Assembly: GCA_023548195.1 (NCBI GenBank)
Contig: JAJHZJ010000579.1
Span: forward strand, 686,113 to 750,112
DNA: 64,000 bases
Direction of reading: 5' to 3'
Source of the DNA: Bettongia penicillata ogilbyi
Taxonomy: Eukaryota; Chordata; Mammalia; Diprotodontia; Potoroidae
Shown here: positions 34,055 to 46,034 of the stretch, one piece after another
Layout of the letters: every line of letters begins with the position of its first letter
How positions within the stretch are numbered: the first letter of the stretch is position 1
Translations under genes and position numbers: made by a program
The notes under the pieces: generated by a model
The model's input: the letters and a program-made list of their open reading frames with translations, nothing else
Database searches by the model: none
Told to the model about the DNA's origin: nothing

Positions 34055-34278
34055 TTTCAGTCTTTTCTGATTCTCTGTAAACTTATTTAGGGTTTTCTGG
34101 GCAAAGATACTAGAATGGTTTGCCATTTCCTTCTGAGGAAACTAAAGTAAATAGGGTTAAATGACTTGCCCAGGGTCATATAGCTAATAAGTGTCTATGG
34201 CTAGATTTGAACTCAGGAAGGTGAGTCTTCTGACCTCAGGCCAGGTACTCTATTTAATGTACCACCTAGCTGCCCTCA
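34055..34278 (-). repeat. tRNA-headed marsupial SINE, minus strand
   Basis: 'gatactagaatggtttgcca', 'aatgacttgcccagggtcat', 'tttgaactcaggaaggtgag' and 'gtaccacctagctgccctca' are the reversed signature through to the 5' end. Confidence 0.85.
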
Positions 34279-34489
34279 ATTTAAAACCTTAGAGTGCTAT
34301 TATATCAATATCAAGTATTATCGTTATTACTTGAACATGCTGCTGGTGAATTTTTCTATCAGTGATGAGTATTTAGATAAATACATTTGAATACCAGTCT
34401 GAAAACCACTGAGGTGCAGACTAAACTTACCAGAAATTCATTTCACTAAAAGATACTGTCCACAATGGATAGAAATATCCATTCTCAGA

Positions 34490-34558
34490 TCAAATGAAAT
34501 AACATGCAGTGCTTTACAAACCTCAAAGCACTCTATAAATGCTAGCTATCATAAATAG
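34490..34558 (+). repeat. MIR/THER 3' end
   Basis: 'gcactctataaatgctagct' is the usual 3' end text of the + strand MIR/THER SINEs. Confidence 0.55.
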
Positions 34559-35478
34559 TGCTCTGAAAGGGAAAAAAACTAATTTCAAATTTTGATGATA
34601 TTAAAAATGAAAAAATGAAAATCTCACTGAAAAAATTTTCACTCATCTTTTCAATGCTTGATGTTTCTTGAACCTGCATGCTACAAAATTGAAAATGTTC
34701 CCCAGGTTTTTCCCTAAAGCTTGGGGCAAACTTTAAAAGAAAAAAAAATAGAGAAGACATTGGGTGAGAAAAAAAATTACTGAAGTTAGAACTGTTCATC
34801 ATGAAAGCTTACTAAGGGATACTTATACTAAAAATCGCTCAGACAGTCTTCTTGTATTGCCATTTAGATCTATCATTCTGATTGATCACTATGTAGTTGG
34901 CTATATTGAGCCTAATTTAACCCTATACACTCACACATCCATCTATTCTGTCTATTGTACCTGACATTCTACAAATTACTTACTCATGCAAATGATGACC
35001 TAAGGCAACCTTTTAGGATATTCGTGTTTAATTATACAAATGATTTTTGATAAATAAGATTATGCATCCTTCCATATGTTTATTCCCTTCTTGATGAAAG
35101 GAAAATTTAATTTTCATGCAGATTTGGTGGGGACCATGTTTAATAACTGCTGAGTTTTATGTAGTCTGCAGATCCATCCAGTTGAGGGAAGCTGACAAAA
35201 TCACTTGGCCTGGCTCTCAGAGACAGGCAATTTTTAATCAAGCTTAATTCAAGCTGCTGAATTTTGAATCAAGGACCCTTTGTCTGTGTCCACTGCATAA
35301 AAATAATGAGATTTACTCGCAGTATAAGCATATCACTTGTCTTTGAACCTATAACTTGTCTATTATACTACTGAATTATAACATGATGCAATAATCCTGA
35401 AATTAATCTGTTCCCATTTCGTTTCAACTCAGGGGTGATTTGCTTATGATTTTATGACTTGCTTGTTTTTCTTTGGAG

Positions 35479-35688
35479 GTCTGGTCTGGGAATTCCGTGG
35501 GAAAGACATCCAGTAGCTGGGCACAGTGTAAAACAGGTCCAGCTCCACCAGAAGGCCTCCAAGCTCCAAAATTCCACGCTGTCTTCTCCACTCAAGCTGT
35601 GGTCAATATTAGCACTCCCCTGAAGCCCAATGGTATCGTGAGTCTTTACAGGCTGTTCTCTAACCACACGAGAGGGGCAGAGAAGGTG
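35479..35688 (+). CDS. USH2A: Usherin exon 2 of 8 in window: FN3 repeats
   Basis: This exon is 210 bases, exactly 70 codons, phase 0 at both ends. The acceptor is ctttggag and the donor gtgagt. The first about 25 residues (VWSGNSVGKTSSSWAQCKTG) complete the FN3 repeat begun in the previous exon. After PAPPEGL the next repeat opens, with VVNIS as the B strand and the PNG turn before the C strand. NIS and NHT form two N-glycosylation sequons. The phase-0 joint falls between the E and F strands of the preceding repeat, as it does for the next exon. Skipping it would keep the frame but remove part of two FN3 repeats. Confidence 0.95.
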
Positions 35689-35965
35689 GTGAGTATCTGA
35701 ATCCTTTACTCGAAGAGACCCTGTATAGGGAAAGCCCATGTGAAGTTACTCTGGTCAACACATCTTTCACAATATCACTTTTAATACATTATAACTGGAT
35801 CCCACTATTTGGAATATTCATAACCCTTTTGTTACCGAGCTCATTGCCCCCTGCAGTATTGTTTCACCTAATCTTGTTTGTTTTTCAGGACAAGTGGGGT
35901 ATATCTGTCTTGTATTACTGTTTCCTTTGCATATGAGTGCTATAGCATCTTCTCTTTTAGATCTT

Positions 35966-36099
35966 TTTTCCTTCCTTCCTTTTCTCCTTCCTTCTTTCCT
36001 TCCTTCTTTCCTTCCTTCCTTCCTTCCTTCCTTCCTTCCTTCCTTCCTTCCTTCCTTCCTTCCTTCCTTCCTTCTTTCTTTCCTTCTTTTTCTTTTCTC
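35966..36099. repeat. (TTCC)n tetranucleotide microsatellite
   Basis: About 30 TTCC/TTTC units, purest at 36010-36073. The opposite strand is a long GGAA purine tract. Two overlapping open frames (FLPSFLPS-type repeats) are just this repeat translated. Confidence 0.95.
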
Positions 36100-36394
36100 T
36101 TGTTTGCAATTGCCTTTTGTTTAGTTCAGCAAGACCGATTTCTTTACTTAACTAAGTTTTTGTCTAGAAAGACATGAGTAATTCCCCAAGTCAAATTAAT
36201 GTTTGGAAATGTAAGAAAATGTGAAAGTCATTAAAGTGATATGAGCTGAAGATAATACTAATAAATTAATGTATGGAAGTGCCCCTAAATGCACTCAGAA
36301 ACCTGAAAAAGTAAGTCAAATAGGAGAAAACTCTACCTATTATTGTTAAAGCTTTGAAAAATACAGAATTTTGCTTCTCAAAGTCAAGTATTTT

Positions 36395-36930
36395 ATCCCC
36401 ATTTTACAAATTAAATTCAAAGAGGTGAAGTGATTTGGGATCATAAGACCATAGATTTAAAGTTGGAAGGGACTTCATTAACCATCTAGTCCAATCCACT
36501 TATTTTAAAAATGAAGAAAGTTTGGCTCAGGAAAAATATTTTGGTAACTTACCCAAAGTCACATGGCTAACCAGTGTTTGAGGCAGGGGTTGTATCAACA
36601 TCTTCCTGACTCCAAGTCCAACACTTTACCCTCTATGAGACATTGCCTCTCAAGATTTAGAATTAGAAGTGATCTTAGACAGTCCACTTTAGCCTCATTT
36701 TACACAGGAGGAAATTGAGGCTCAAGGGAGCTAAATGACTTGCCTAAAGTCAAATAGGTGGCTAGTTGAAGAATGGATATTTAACTCCAAAGCTTGTGGT
36801 TCTGAATCCCTTGTTTTCTCAAGAACACCATAAGATTTTCTAGCTTACTAAGTGGCAGGGACAGGATTCACACACAGGACTCCTAGAACTCTGGCCAGAG
36901 CTCTTTTCACTATAACATTCACAACCAAAG
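36395..36930 (-). repeat. Cluster of MIR/CORE-SINE fragments, minus strand
   Basis: Three reversed pieces follow one another: 36437-36640 ('aaagttggaagggacttcat', 'catcttcctgactccaagtc'), 36655-36830 ('cctcattttacacaggagga', 'aaatgacttgcctaaagtca') and about 36835-36930. Confidence 0.6.
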
Positions 36931-36954
36931 CAGCACTTAGAGGAATATTGATCT

Positions 36955-37330
36955 CTCTAAAGGCTTCACATTAATGAAAGAAAGAGCAGATCAATGAATT
37001 GGACGTGCAACTAAAAAAAAAAACCTAAAAAAAAAACAATTAAAAATCCTCAATTAAACAACAAAAACAAATTCTAAACATAAAGAGAGTAATACAATTG
37101 AAAGTAGGAAAGTGAAAATAATAAATAAATCTATGAGCTGATTTTGTGGAAAAAAACACAAACCATTGGCTAATTTGATTTTTAAAAAGAAAGAGAAACA
37201 AAAATTACCACTATCAAAAAATGGAAAAGGTGAATGAATAACCAGTGAAAATAAAATTAAAGCAATTATTAGGAGCTATTTTGCCCAACTTTATTCCACT
37301 ACAACATTCTGCTTCAAATGATTAAGTCTT
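36955..37330 (+). mobile_element. L1 ORF2 fragment, + strand (linker before reverse transcriptase)
   Basis: With frameshifts, the translation reads KKHKPLANLIFKKKEKQ, then KAIIRSYFAQLYSTT. That resembles the ORF2p segment between the endonuclease and reverse-transcriptase domains. It is A-rich and contains stops. No 3' end or target duplication is visible, so it is an old internal fragment. Confidence 0.6.
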
Positions 37331-38194
37331 GACTATTCAGGAGAATGATCATTAAATTTATGATTTACCCAAGCCAATTGCTTTATTTACATCGACTTTA
37401 GACTAGGTACCCAAAATTTCTTCATCTCCCTGTTCATTTAGCAGCAACCTCTACCTGGAACAGAGAAAGGAAGAAAAACATTATCCAATCTATTTCACCA
37501 CATGACAGAAGTTCTAATAAAAATATGAGTTTGGGGCACAAGGAGAAGAGACTTCAAACTGTTAACAAAAAGATGTCTTAGTTGCCCAAGAACCAACACC
37601 CAGATATAAGCCAGGAAGATAATAGACCCAAATTGTGGCTACAGCACCCACAGAGATAAGTTTCCTTATGGATATCAGTGACAGATTGTAACGACTCAAA
37701 GAAAACATTCCTTGTAACCAATAGATACGTCCCTCATCCCCATTTCCTTGAGTCACCTTCTCAGCTACCCATTCTAGGCGTTCCAAAGACCGGCCTAGGG
37801 TATTGGACAACCAGAAGAAACAGAGAGATAAAACAAAATTCCTCAGAAGTCCCAGATTGGAGTAAAACTGGATTAGGTGAATTTTGAAGTCCATTCTAGG
37901 AATTTGTGCTCTTACTACAGTCTTGCTTTGATACCAGTTATTCCTATGAATGTGATACAACGTAATCAAGACCTCTTGAGAAAGAAATGACCTACCATCT
38001 CTTAGAACTTCACTTTAGTGATTAAAAAAAACAAAACTCTCACTGTGGAAATAGTAGAATGAAAGAGTAAGCAGGGGACCAGAGAAATCATCTAGTCTAA
38101 ATTCATGTACTTTACAAATGAAGTTGCTAATATAGGACTTGAATTCCTCAAAATCACATAGTGATAAGCACTTGTTTTTATATAGTGTTTACTT

Positions 38195-38395
38195 AATGTT
38201 CTTCCTCTCTTTCTCAAACAACAGCCTGATGCAATGGCAAGAGTACTTGATTTAATTCAAATATTATTTCATATACCTGTTATTGTGTGACCTTAGGCAG
38301 ATAATTTCTCTTGGCCTCAATTTTCTCTGTAAAACAAAGAGGTTTGACTAAATGATTGGTAGGATTTCTTCCAGTTCTAAATCCTATGTTTATAA
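38195..38395 (+). repeat. SINE/MIR fragment, + strand
   Basis: 'attgtgtgaccttaggcaga' and 'ggtaggatttcttccagttc' with aaatcctatg are MIR/THER words in + order. Confidence 0.55.
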
Positions 38396-38439
38396 GCAAA
38401 AAATAGTGATATTTTGATCTAACATAATAACAGCAATAA

Positions 38440-38690
38440 CAGTAACAATACAGTGCTTTTATAAAGCTTTAAAGTTTGCAAGTTGTTTTCAATATCAACT
38501 CATCCTTATAACAACACTAGGAGGTTGGTACTATCATTATCCACATTTTATAGATGAGAAAACTCAGGCAAAGTTCATGACTTGACCAGAGTTACATAGC
38601 TAGTAAATCTGAAGCAGAATTTGAATACAAATCTTGATTCTGCATCCAGAACTCTATCTGCACTACACCGCATAGCTTTCAGGTATTGTC
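38440..38690 (-). repeat. MIR, minus strand
   Basis: 'aaagctttaaagtttgcaag', 'tagatgagaaaactcaggca', 'gagttacatagctagtaaat' and a reversed tRNA-like head. It is nearly full length and lies just upstream of exon 38817-39055. Confidence 0.75.
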
Positions 38691-38816
38691 GTTTTAAATA
38701 ATTTTTAAGTGCCTTGAAAATAAGGACTGAGTCATCTAAATTTTGCTTCTTTCACCATCTTGCATACTTGTGTGCATAATAAACATATACTGATTTGTGG
38801 ATTTTTTTTCTCATAG

Positions 38817-39055
38817 TTGTCTGAAGGTATGGCTACCCAGCAGACAATTCATGACCTGGAGCCTTTCACTACTTATTCCATTGGGGTGGAAGCCTGTACC
38901 TGCTTCAACTGTTGCAGTAAAGGACCTGTGGCTCAACTGACTACTCATCCTGCTCCACCTTCTCAGCAGCCCCCTCCTCAGATCCAGACATTGACCTCTA
39001 GGACTGCCTACTTCCAGTGGAATCCTCCATCATCTCCCAATGGCATTGTTGAAAG
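38817..39055 (+). CDS. USH2A: Usherin exon 3 of 8 in window: FN3 repeats with cysteine cluster
   Basis: This exon is 239 bases: 79 codons plus two bases (AG), completed by T in the next exon to give serine. The acceptor is ctcatag and the donor gtaggg. Residues 1-46 (LSEGMATQQTIHD, then FTTYSIGVEACTCFNCCSKG) are the second half of an FN3 repeat. Four closely spaced cysteines (CTCFNCC) sit in the F-G loop region, as in other usherins. After HPAPPSQQPPPQIQT a new repeat starts, with AYFQWNPP as the core-tryptophan strand and the PNG turn at the exon end. The open frame stops at the TAG formed inside the donor, which is a check on the assigned end. Confidence 0.95.
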
Positions 39056-39099
39056 GTAGGGAGCAATCAAATTAGTAAAGATCATTATGAAGGCTCTAC

Positions 39100-39250
39100 T
39101 AATACTCTAGGCATTAGGCTAGTTTCTAGTAATACAGATACAGAAGAGAAACACTTCCTATCCTCAAGGAGCTTACTTTTGTTGAGGAAGATAACATGTG
39201 CATATTAGGCATATGCAAAATATACGCAAAATAGATAAGAAATGCTTTAC
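39100..39250 (-). repeat. L2 3' end, minus strand
   Basis: 'ctaggcattaggctagtttc' and 'cctatcctcaaggagcttac' are reversed L2 words, starting about 45 bases past the donor. Confidence 0.5.
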
Positions 39251-40184
39251 CTTCAGTGAAAAGCAAAATAACAAGACAAGAGACCTATACATAATTACAT
39301 TCACACTAGGAAATCTTTATTCATAGATTGGACTGATACAAACATAGAAAAAGGGAATATGGTTGGCCAAAGACACTGATAAAGTTGAATAAAACAGTTT
39401 CCTATAAAATTTCTTTTTTTTTTTTTAGAATTTCTAAAATATAAACAGGCCAATTGATGGAAAGTCCTACAAAATCATCTCCAAATAAGAAAGACAGTAA
39501 TGTTTTAAAGTAATACAATAACTAAGAGGATTTTAAATGTCTTCAAAATACTTTATTTCAAACACATGAACACAGATGTCCTAATTTTATACGAACTATT
39601 CAGACATCTTGATGAAAGTAAGGAATGCAGTATAAGTAACTAACATCTATGAATTCTGATTTATAAACACAAAGAGTATGTCACTTATCTCTCCAATAAT
39701 CAGAGGTTGGAAATTAAAGAACTTTTGAAAGTTAAATCAGATATATGCTGATCCAATTTGACAAGTAGAAGAAAACTAGATCTTTGACAGAATTACTTAG
39801 TTCAGTCAGAGCAGCCTAGAATCAACCTTTATCTTTCTTTGTATCCACCACTGGCCCATTGACATCATATTGTCATGAAGTAAATGAAAACCCTCTGACT
39901 TTTTGCACTCACTGAAAAGAAAAATCTGATGTCAGCTTTTGAACAGATGGGCATCAAAGACACTGTAACTTCACAACATTAAAATTAGGTGAATAAGTGG
40001 CAGGGATTTTCCATCCATTTTCTACATAGGAAAATGGTACCCCAATATTGAATTTTCATTGATGGTGCCATAAATCAGCATGGCCATAAATCAGCATTTT
40101 GAAGGCCAAAAGTATAACAAATATCTAAACTCCATATATGCTAACCTACCATGTTTACAATTTAAAAAATGACAAGGCCATTTC

Positions 40185-40530
40185 AGGAGGGAGAGGATGT
40201 GAACAGGGGAATCAAGAAAGGCTTCAGATAAAAAAGCAAGGCTTTGAATTTTTAGCCTTCAGGAAAGGAGGCTCAAGGGAGACACAATAGCTGTTTTCAA
40301 AGTTTTGAAGAGCTGTTATATGTAAAGAGGATTAGATCTGTTTGGTCCTAGAGGGCCGAACTAGGAGCCAGGGGAGAAAATTTCAAGGAGGCAAATTTAG
40401 CCTTGATATTGTCGGGGAAAGTCCCTAACAATTAACTAGATTTATCTAGAAAAAGAATTGTTTACCTGTGGAGTTGGTGGGTTCCCCACATTGGAGACCT
40501 TCAAGTAGAGACTATTTAAGTATTCATCAA
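40185..40530 (+). repeat. CR1/L3-type LINE 3' fragment
   Basis: 'ctcaagggagacacaatagc', 'agaggattagatctgtttgg', 'gggccgaactaggagccagg' and 'gtccctaacaattaactaga' follow the conserved order of CR1/L3 3' sequence. Confidence 0.65.
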
Positions 40531-41569
40531 AGTCACCAGTTCATGAGTTCATAGGATCATAGGATCTCCACCAAGAAGAGACCTTGGATATCATCTGGCC
40601 CAATTCCCTTATTTTATAGTTCATTAAGCCATGTTCTCCTCTGTGAGTAGAACACAGGTGTAAACAATAAACCATTTTGGAGGAAAACAAACTGAAGGAA
40701 ACAATACTCTCTCTGGCATACAAACTGATAAGGAAGTAAGGACTGTCTCTGTAAAGAAGATGACTTCTTTCTTAAGTTAATTATTGTATAAATGGAATCT
40801 CACTACTAGATCCTTCACCAGTGATTCTTCGTTTTATATTCAAAGTTACCGTTGTCTCCCAGCAGATTAAACATTAAAAAGGTTTTCACCACACCAAAGG
40901 ACAAAAACCTGGCTTCTAAGCCCAAGCAGATAATTATATTCTCAAATTTTCAAATAGATCTATGATCTTATTGATATGGTAGTGTCCTCCAGTAATGGAT
41001 ATTACAACTATATTCCTGTTTAACCTGTATAACTCTTGTGTTTTCCTTCTAAGAAGTCTGTCCCAGGATGTCCACTCAACCTGGTAAGGGGTCTTTTCCA
41101 TATTCTCATGACATTAACAGGCTGTCAAGATTCCTTCCATTGATTACCCATTGCTCTAGTCATATAACCTGCTCATCATCTTCCTTGAAAATACATTTAT
41201 TTGATGATATTTTTCACTTCAGTTCTTTGTCCTAGTGTGGAAATATATGTTCACACTCATCATGTGCTTCTCCATTTCCCTCTGAGTAACACTCAATTTT
41301 AATTCTTCACATATTGTTACTCTTAGCCAAACAATAGCAGCAATAGAATTTTGGTATTAAAAAATGAATCTTTGTTTCATGGAGAAGTACAGAAGTTCTC
41401 CAATTTCCACTAGAAGTTCTAGGTCTCTCTTCCTCCTACTTAATTCTGGACCCAACTATATGTCATCCATTGGATTGCAGCTCACAATTTCAATAATAGG
41501 CATCTTTCATCCTCTTAGTTTTTCCCTGTGTTAAAATTTTTTTGGTTAATTATGAATCTAAATGTTCCA

Positions 41570-41820
41570 GAGGCGGAAGAAAGGAAATAAACATTTTTAT
41601 CATGCCTACTATGTGCCAGGCATTGTGCTAAATGTTTCACAGATATTATCTCAATTCTCACAACAATCCTGGAAGATAGGTGTTATTATGATCCTCACTT
41701 AACAGCTGAGGAAATTGAGGCAGAATTTAAGTGGCTTTCCCAGGGTCACATGTCTAGTAAATGTTGGTCAGATTTGAACTCAGGTCTTTTTGGGTCTAGG
41801 TCTTGTGCTCTATGATAGCA
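41570..41820 (-). repeat. MIR, minus strand
   Basis: 'catgcctactatgtgccagg', 'tcacaacaatcctggaagat', 'ctgaggaaattgaggcagaa', 'gggtcacatgtctagtaaat' and 'tttgaactcaggtctttttg'. It is nearly complete. Confidence 0.8.
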
Positions 41821-42929
41821 TAATTATCAATAAGCAGGAAGATCCGTAGGACCTCACCATTTATAGGGAATACAACTTCACCTTGGACTTTGCACTGGAT
41901 CTCTACCATCACAGTGGCAAATGCTTTTGATAATCACACATTTCTCTATTGCATTTCCTGCCTCATAGTAATGATCAGAGCATCTTTTAATAAATTATCT
42001 CTTTTCTAGTGTCTTTCAAAAAATATAATTGAATTTTTATGTATTCATGGGAGATACTTTGTTGGAAAAGAGACTTTAAGGTGGTGTTCTGCTGCTTTTT
42101 TATACTTTACCAACAATCAGTTCAATGGAAATCTTTTCAACTACATCTTTCAGTTAATTCTGAAATGGGGAAAAAATGCTGTCTGTTGTGAAATATCACT
42201 TACAGAAGCCTGCCTATTCTCATTGCATATATCTTCAGTGTTTATATGTGTATGATTCTCATAAAAATGTCAAATATTATTACATATGGAAAAGTAGGAA
42301 TATAGGGCAATCACTTTTGATATTCTCTCAGTCACCATTTTTTTTTCAGTGTAAGTAAAGATTTTTTCCTACATATTGGTATCTTCTCCTTCTTCAGAGT
42401 GATTGTGGTTCAATTCCTTAATGCCCTCACAGTTTTACCACCTCCATCATGAATCTGCTCAATGTGCAGTTGATCTAATTCAACTACATTTATCATCTCT
42501 GTTCTCTGTAGTGTCATTTCTATTACCTGTTCCCAGTCACATTTGGATTTGTGATTTTATAATTCAAGTATGATTTAGATTCCACTTTTTTGGTAGTGAA
42601 GATCATTTATTACAAAATTTTTTGCAGATCTTTTCCATCTTTCTTCTGTTTGTTGTTGGGGCAAGATCTAAATATAGTTATGATTTCACAGAATGACCAC
42701 TAACGAGAAAACAGTGATTGATCAGATCATAAATTTATTGAAGCATTGAGGGATAAATTTAGGGTACATTTTTATAGAGCCTGAAGATTTGTGAAGTCCA
42801 TATATTTATTATCTCATCTGACTCATATAGTATTTGGTGGGATTGGTGTTATTAGTCATAAACATGTGATAGAAGTATGGTGAACAGAAATATAAATCAT
42901 CATAATTTCCTACTCATACCTTTTTAAAT

Positions 42930-43400
42930 TAAATTTTTTGATATCTTTTGTTTTTAAATTAACTATTTCCCATTTGTAGTTCCTGCTTTTTAAGACTTCC
43001 CAAAGTGTTATTCTTTATAATAGAGAAAAAAGAGGAATAAAAACATTCTCAAAAGTTAACCAATATATCAAAAAGTCTAATTTATATTCAGGATTCCACT
43101 CCCATAGACCCTCCCACTCCTACAAAGGAGCAGGCAAAGAGGTCTCATCATATCTCCTCTTTGGGTCCAAGCAAGGTTATTATGATTTCAAATTTTTCAG
43201 TTTCAATTAATTTGCTGTAGTTGTTCTTTCCCTTTTCATTGTTGTAGTCCTTATGTATATCATTTTCCTAGTTCTATTTGTCACTTTGTATCAGTACATA
43301 TAAATCTAATTTATAAAACATTTTCTTTATTAAGATGACTGAGTATATTATTGCTAAATGATATGTTCAAAAATTATTCTCTACATATCATTCATTTAAA
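42930..43400 (-). mobile_element. Old L1 3' UTR fragment, minus strand
   Basis: It matches 24830-25110 in 'ttgatatcttttgtttttaa', 'ctttataatagagaaaaaag' and 'accaatatatcaaaaagtct', and continues further. It is diverged and has no target duplication. Confidence 0.5.
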
Positions 43401-44387
43401 GAAGGCGTAAATAATAGTTCTTTATCTTTCTCACTGACTCTAAAATATTATCAATTTAATTCAGCTCTATAAATCATTTGTAAATCTTAGTTAACATGTT
43501 TCTTTCTGATCTACCATATCTCTCTGAAAGTTATTTCTAAGGCCTTCTCCAGTCTCTGTTCCTCTGAGATTTTAGATCAACTTGTTATCAAACACAGTTC
43601 AGATGATTTTTCTCAAAAAGCAGTGCACTTGAAAATATCCTGCATTGACTGATTGGTATGAGCTAATTATTTTGCTTTTTTTAGTCTTCCTTTTTCTTCT
43701 CTTGGTGCTCCCCAAAAATAATAAAACTTAAAAAAAAAAAGACTTAGAACTGAACACATCCATGATATCAGGGAGTCCATTGTGATCATCCTTTTCCAAT
43801 CAACTGGGAAATATTTACTATTTTGAAAATATTTTTGAGTATTTTGGATTTTCTATTCAACCCTCCCCTGGGGAAAACAGAAAGGGGGTGGGGAATGAAT
43901 AGGAACAAAGAAGAAAGTGAGGGGAAGGGGAAAAGAAGGAATGTCCCTACCACTTTGAACAAATTCAATCTTACCAGATCTGAGAAAAAAAGCAAGGTCA
44001 TTCCTGGTTTGTATTTGGTTGGAATTCTGCCTGGGAACTCTCAGAGCAGTTGTCTTTTCTTGGAGGCATCATGGCAAGGTAGATAGGACACTGGACTTGG
44101 AGTAAGGAAGACCTAAATTCAAATTCCCAATTAGTGTTTTCCTCTACTGGAGGTTTTTGAAAGAGTGTTTTCTCTTATGCCTTTGGAAACAAATGAAGTT
44201 AAACCTCCAGCTTTCATTGCTTAGGATAAACAGGTTTTATAGGTAAGTTCCTCAGAAATGATATCTCAAAGAATTTGTGCTTTAATCAGAATGAAGTGTT
44301 TTTAAGTAAAAATTTTATGTTTTAGAAGATTTAGGGTTAGGTTCATCACAAGAGGTTTCTCAATGTCATCTTTGTTTTTCATTCTAG

Positions 44388-44596
44388 TTACGAGCTGCAA
44401 CTCTATATTCCATGTCCCCTGCCTAGAGAAATGCCCTGCACTCCTGGGCCATCAGAAATCAAGTACACTGGACAAAGTCAGAGTGCAGGCATTGAGGATC
44501 TACAGCCCTATACTAGCTACAACCTGAGGGTGGTGGCATACAACTTGATGGGCAGCACTGCTTCAGAATGGATCAGCTTCACCACTGAAAAAGAAG
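44388..44596 (+). CDS. USH2A: Usherin exon 4 of 8 in window: FN3 repeat
   Basis: This exon is 209 bases: one base completing serine, 69 codons, then one base (G). Splice sites are attctag and gtgagt. It completes the FN3 repeat opened in the previous exon: YELQLYIPCPLP (C strand), two cysteines in the CPLPREMPC loop, LQPYTSYNLRVVAYNLMGS (the tyrosine-corner E-F region) and SEWISFTTEKE (G strand). The C-x-loop-C before the E strand is a conserved usherin feature and may be a disulfide. There is no glycosylation sequon. A joined reading gives KEA at the next boundary. Confidence 0.95.
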
Positions 44597-45854
44597 GTGA
44601 GTAGGAAGGGAATAAATGGTGTTAATTAAGCATTTGTTAAAAAGGTTAGGTAACTTCCACTCTTAAAAAGCTCACAGTCTAATTGGGGATGACAATTCAT
44701 AGAAAGGTTTATCTGCAGAGAGGAAGGGAACGTCCATAAGTCCTAAGGGTTGATAGCAGGGTTCAGAGGGTCTTAGGTTTTATAAGTAGGTCAAATGGCA
44801 GTGCCAGGGGGCTTTAAGTGTTAGAGTTTCTGTAAGTTATAGTTTCTATAAAGCATTACGCAAACTCTGTTATTTTTATTATTATCATTACCACAGCTAA
44901 TCATTTGTTTTAAATAATAGCTATCATTAACATCACATTACCCATGCATAAATAATTGTTGTTATGCTTGACTTTCCAGAAACACTGCTGTTATACAGCA
45001 TCTTAAATTAACAGTGAGGTCCAGGTGCAGTCAACACTTCAGTGCTGATAGCCATAATGCCAAGAACACTGATTCCTAAGATTTTGCTGGTAGCAACACA
45101 CTGTGGTTTGATTTTATCACCTACCCATGTCCCCCCAACAAAGAAAAAAATAGTGTGAGGAAGCAATTTTTAAAAATTAAAGTGAATTAAATTTAATTTT
45201 GTTTAGCAATTTGGAGAGTTTTGCATTTCTTGAAATAATTGGCGACATCGTATGATATTGCAAAGTCAAACATTTGATCTTTGTCCAAATAATAATGGAT
45301 TATGCATCATGATAAAATTATTAAAGTATCTAGCTAATTTGTTATTTGTCCTTGCTATAGAAATTAGTCAGAAGTCTGAGTGATAACAGGTGTCAGGTCC
45401 CTGGTTAATTTATACATTTTTTTTAAGTCTTCCCTCCCCCCTCCACATCAAACCTTTTATTCAGTTTCATCCTCCATCTAAGGTCTCCGATGAATCTGTG
45501 TTCTTCTCACTTGGGGTGTTCCCTCCACAGTTTGCAGCCCATCTATACCTGCCCATCTTCTCATCCTAACATAAACGCAGAATAAGGATCTACCCTATGA
45601 GTACTATTGTCATTTTCTCTTTCAGTGTTGCACAGATACCAGTGGGACACAAACTTTCCATCAATATTACTTGATGATATCTTTGTGTTTTCTGTCAGAC
45701 ATTTCTCTAATGGTGTCTTCCTTTATACCACTTCTGCATAATTATGTATTTGTGAGGTTGCAAGCTGTATATCACCATCACTTTACTCCTCATGGTCCTT
45801 TCAGGTATTCTTAACTTCAACTCTTAAAAGCAGATTTCATAAAATAACAAAATC

Positions 45855-46030
45855 ACAGATTTTTAGACCTGAGAATGTCATTAAAGGAAGATTAATTCAA
45901 CTCCTTATTTTGCAAATGAGAAAACTGAGGTCCAAAATGCTTTAGTAACTTGTCTAAGGTCATACAACTTGGAAGCTAGTACAGGAGTCAGATCCAAAGC
46001 AACTTGTGCTCAATCCAGTTCTCTTTCTTT
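45855..46030 (-). repeat. MIR, minus strand
   Basis: 'ttagacctgagaatgtcatt', 'ttgcaaatgagaaaactgag' and 'taacttgtctaaggtcatac' are the reversed core. Confidence 0.6.
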
Positions 46031-46034
46031 GACA

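Larger units (their letters stand above)
3109..35478 (+). other. USH2A: USH2A intron of 32 kb
   Basis: The intron runs from the gtaaga donor at 3109 to the ctttggag acceptor ending at 35478. I saw no USH2A-like exon inside it. It is the main mobile-element store of the window, and the elements are listed separately. Stretches without a recognisable repeat, where I see nothing specific, include 6240-8100, 14100-15000, 18920-19900, 23200-24820, 25110-25690, 33010-34050 and 34560-35478. Confidence 0.8.
35689..38816 (+). other. USH2A: USH2A intron (3.1 kb)
   Basis: It starts gtgagt and ends tttttttctcatag. It contains a TTCC microsatellite, a MIR cluster, an L1 ORF2 fragment and two SINE/MIR pieces, the last ending about 125 bases before the exon. 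No repeat was recognised at 37330-38190. Confidence 0.9.
39056..44387 (+). other. USH2A: USH2A intron (5.3 kb)
   Basis: It runs from gtaggg to ttcattctag. It holds an L2 3' end, a CR1/L3 piece, a MIR and an old L1 UTR. Nothing recognisable was seen at 39260-40180, 40540-41560, 41830-42920 and 43400-44060. A SINE-head fragment lies at 44067-44130. Confidence 0.9.

Noticed and set aside
35894..36177. Two open frames rich in FLPSFLPS-like repeats
   Set aside because: They are the TTCC microsatellite read in two frames, with no independent support.
37562..37969. 135-codon minus-strand open frame in the intron after exon 2
   Set aside because: No domain, no splice-compatible conservation that I can see, and a competing + strand frame overlaps it. 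Not supported as a gene.
38817..39056. Ending exon 3 at 39056 with an arginine codon AGG
   Set aside because: Only the GT at 39056-39057 gives a donor and restores the serine-tyrosine joint with the next exon.
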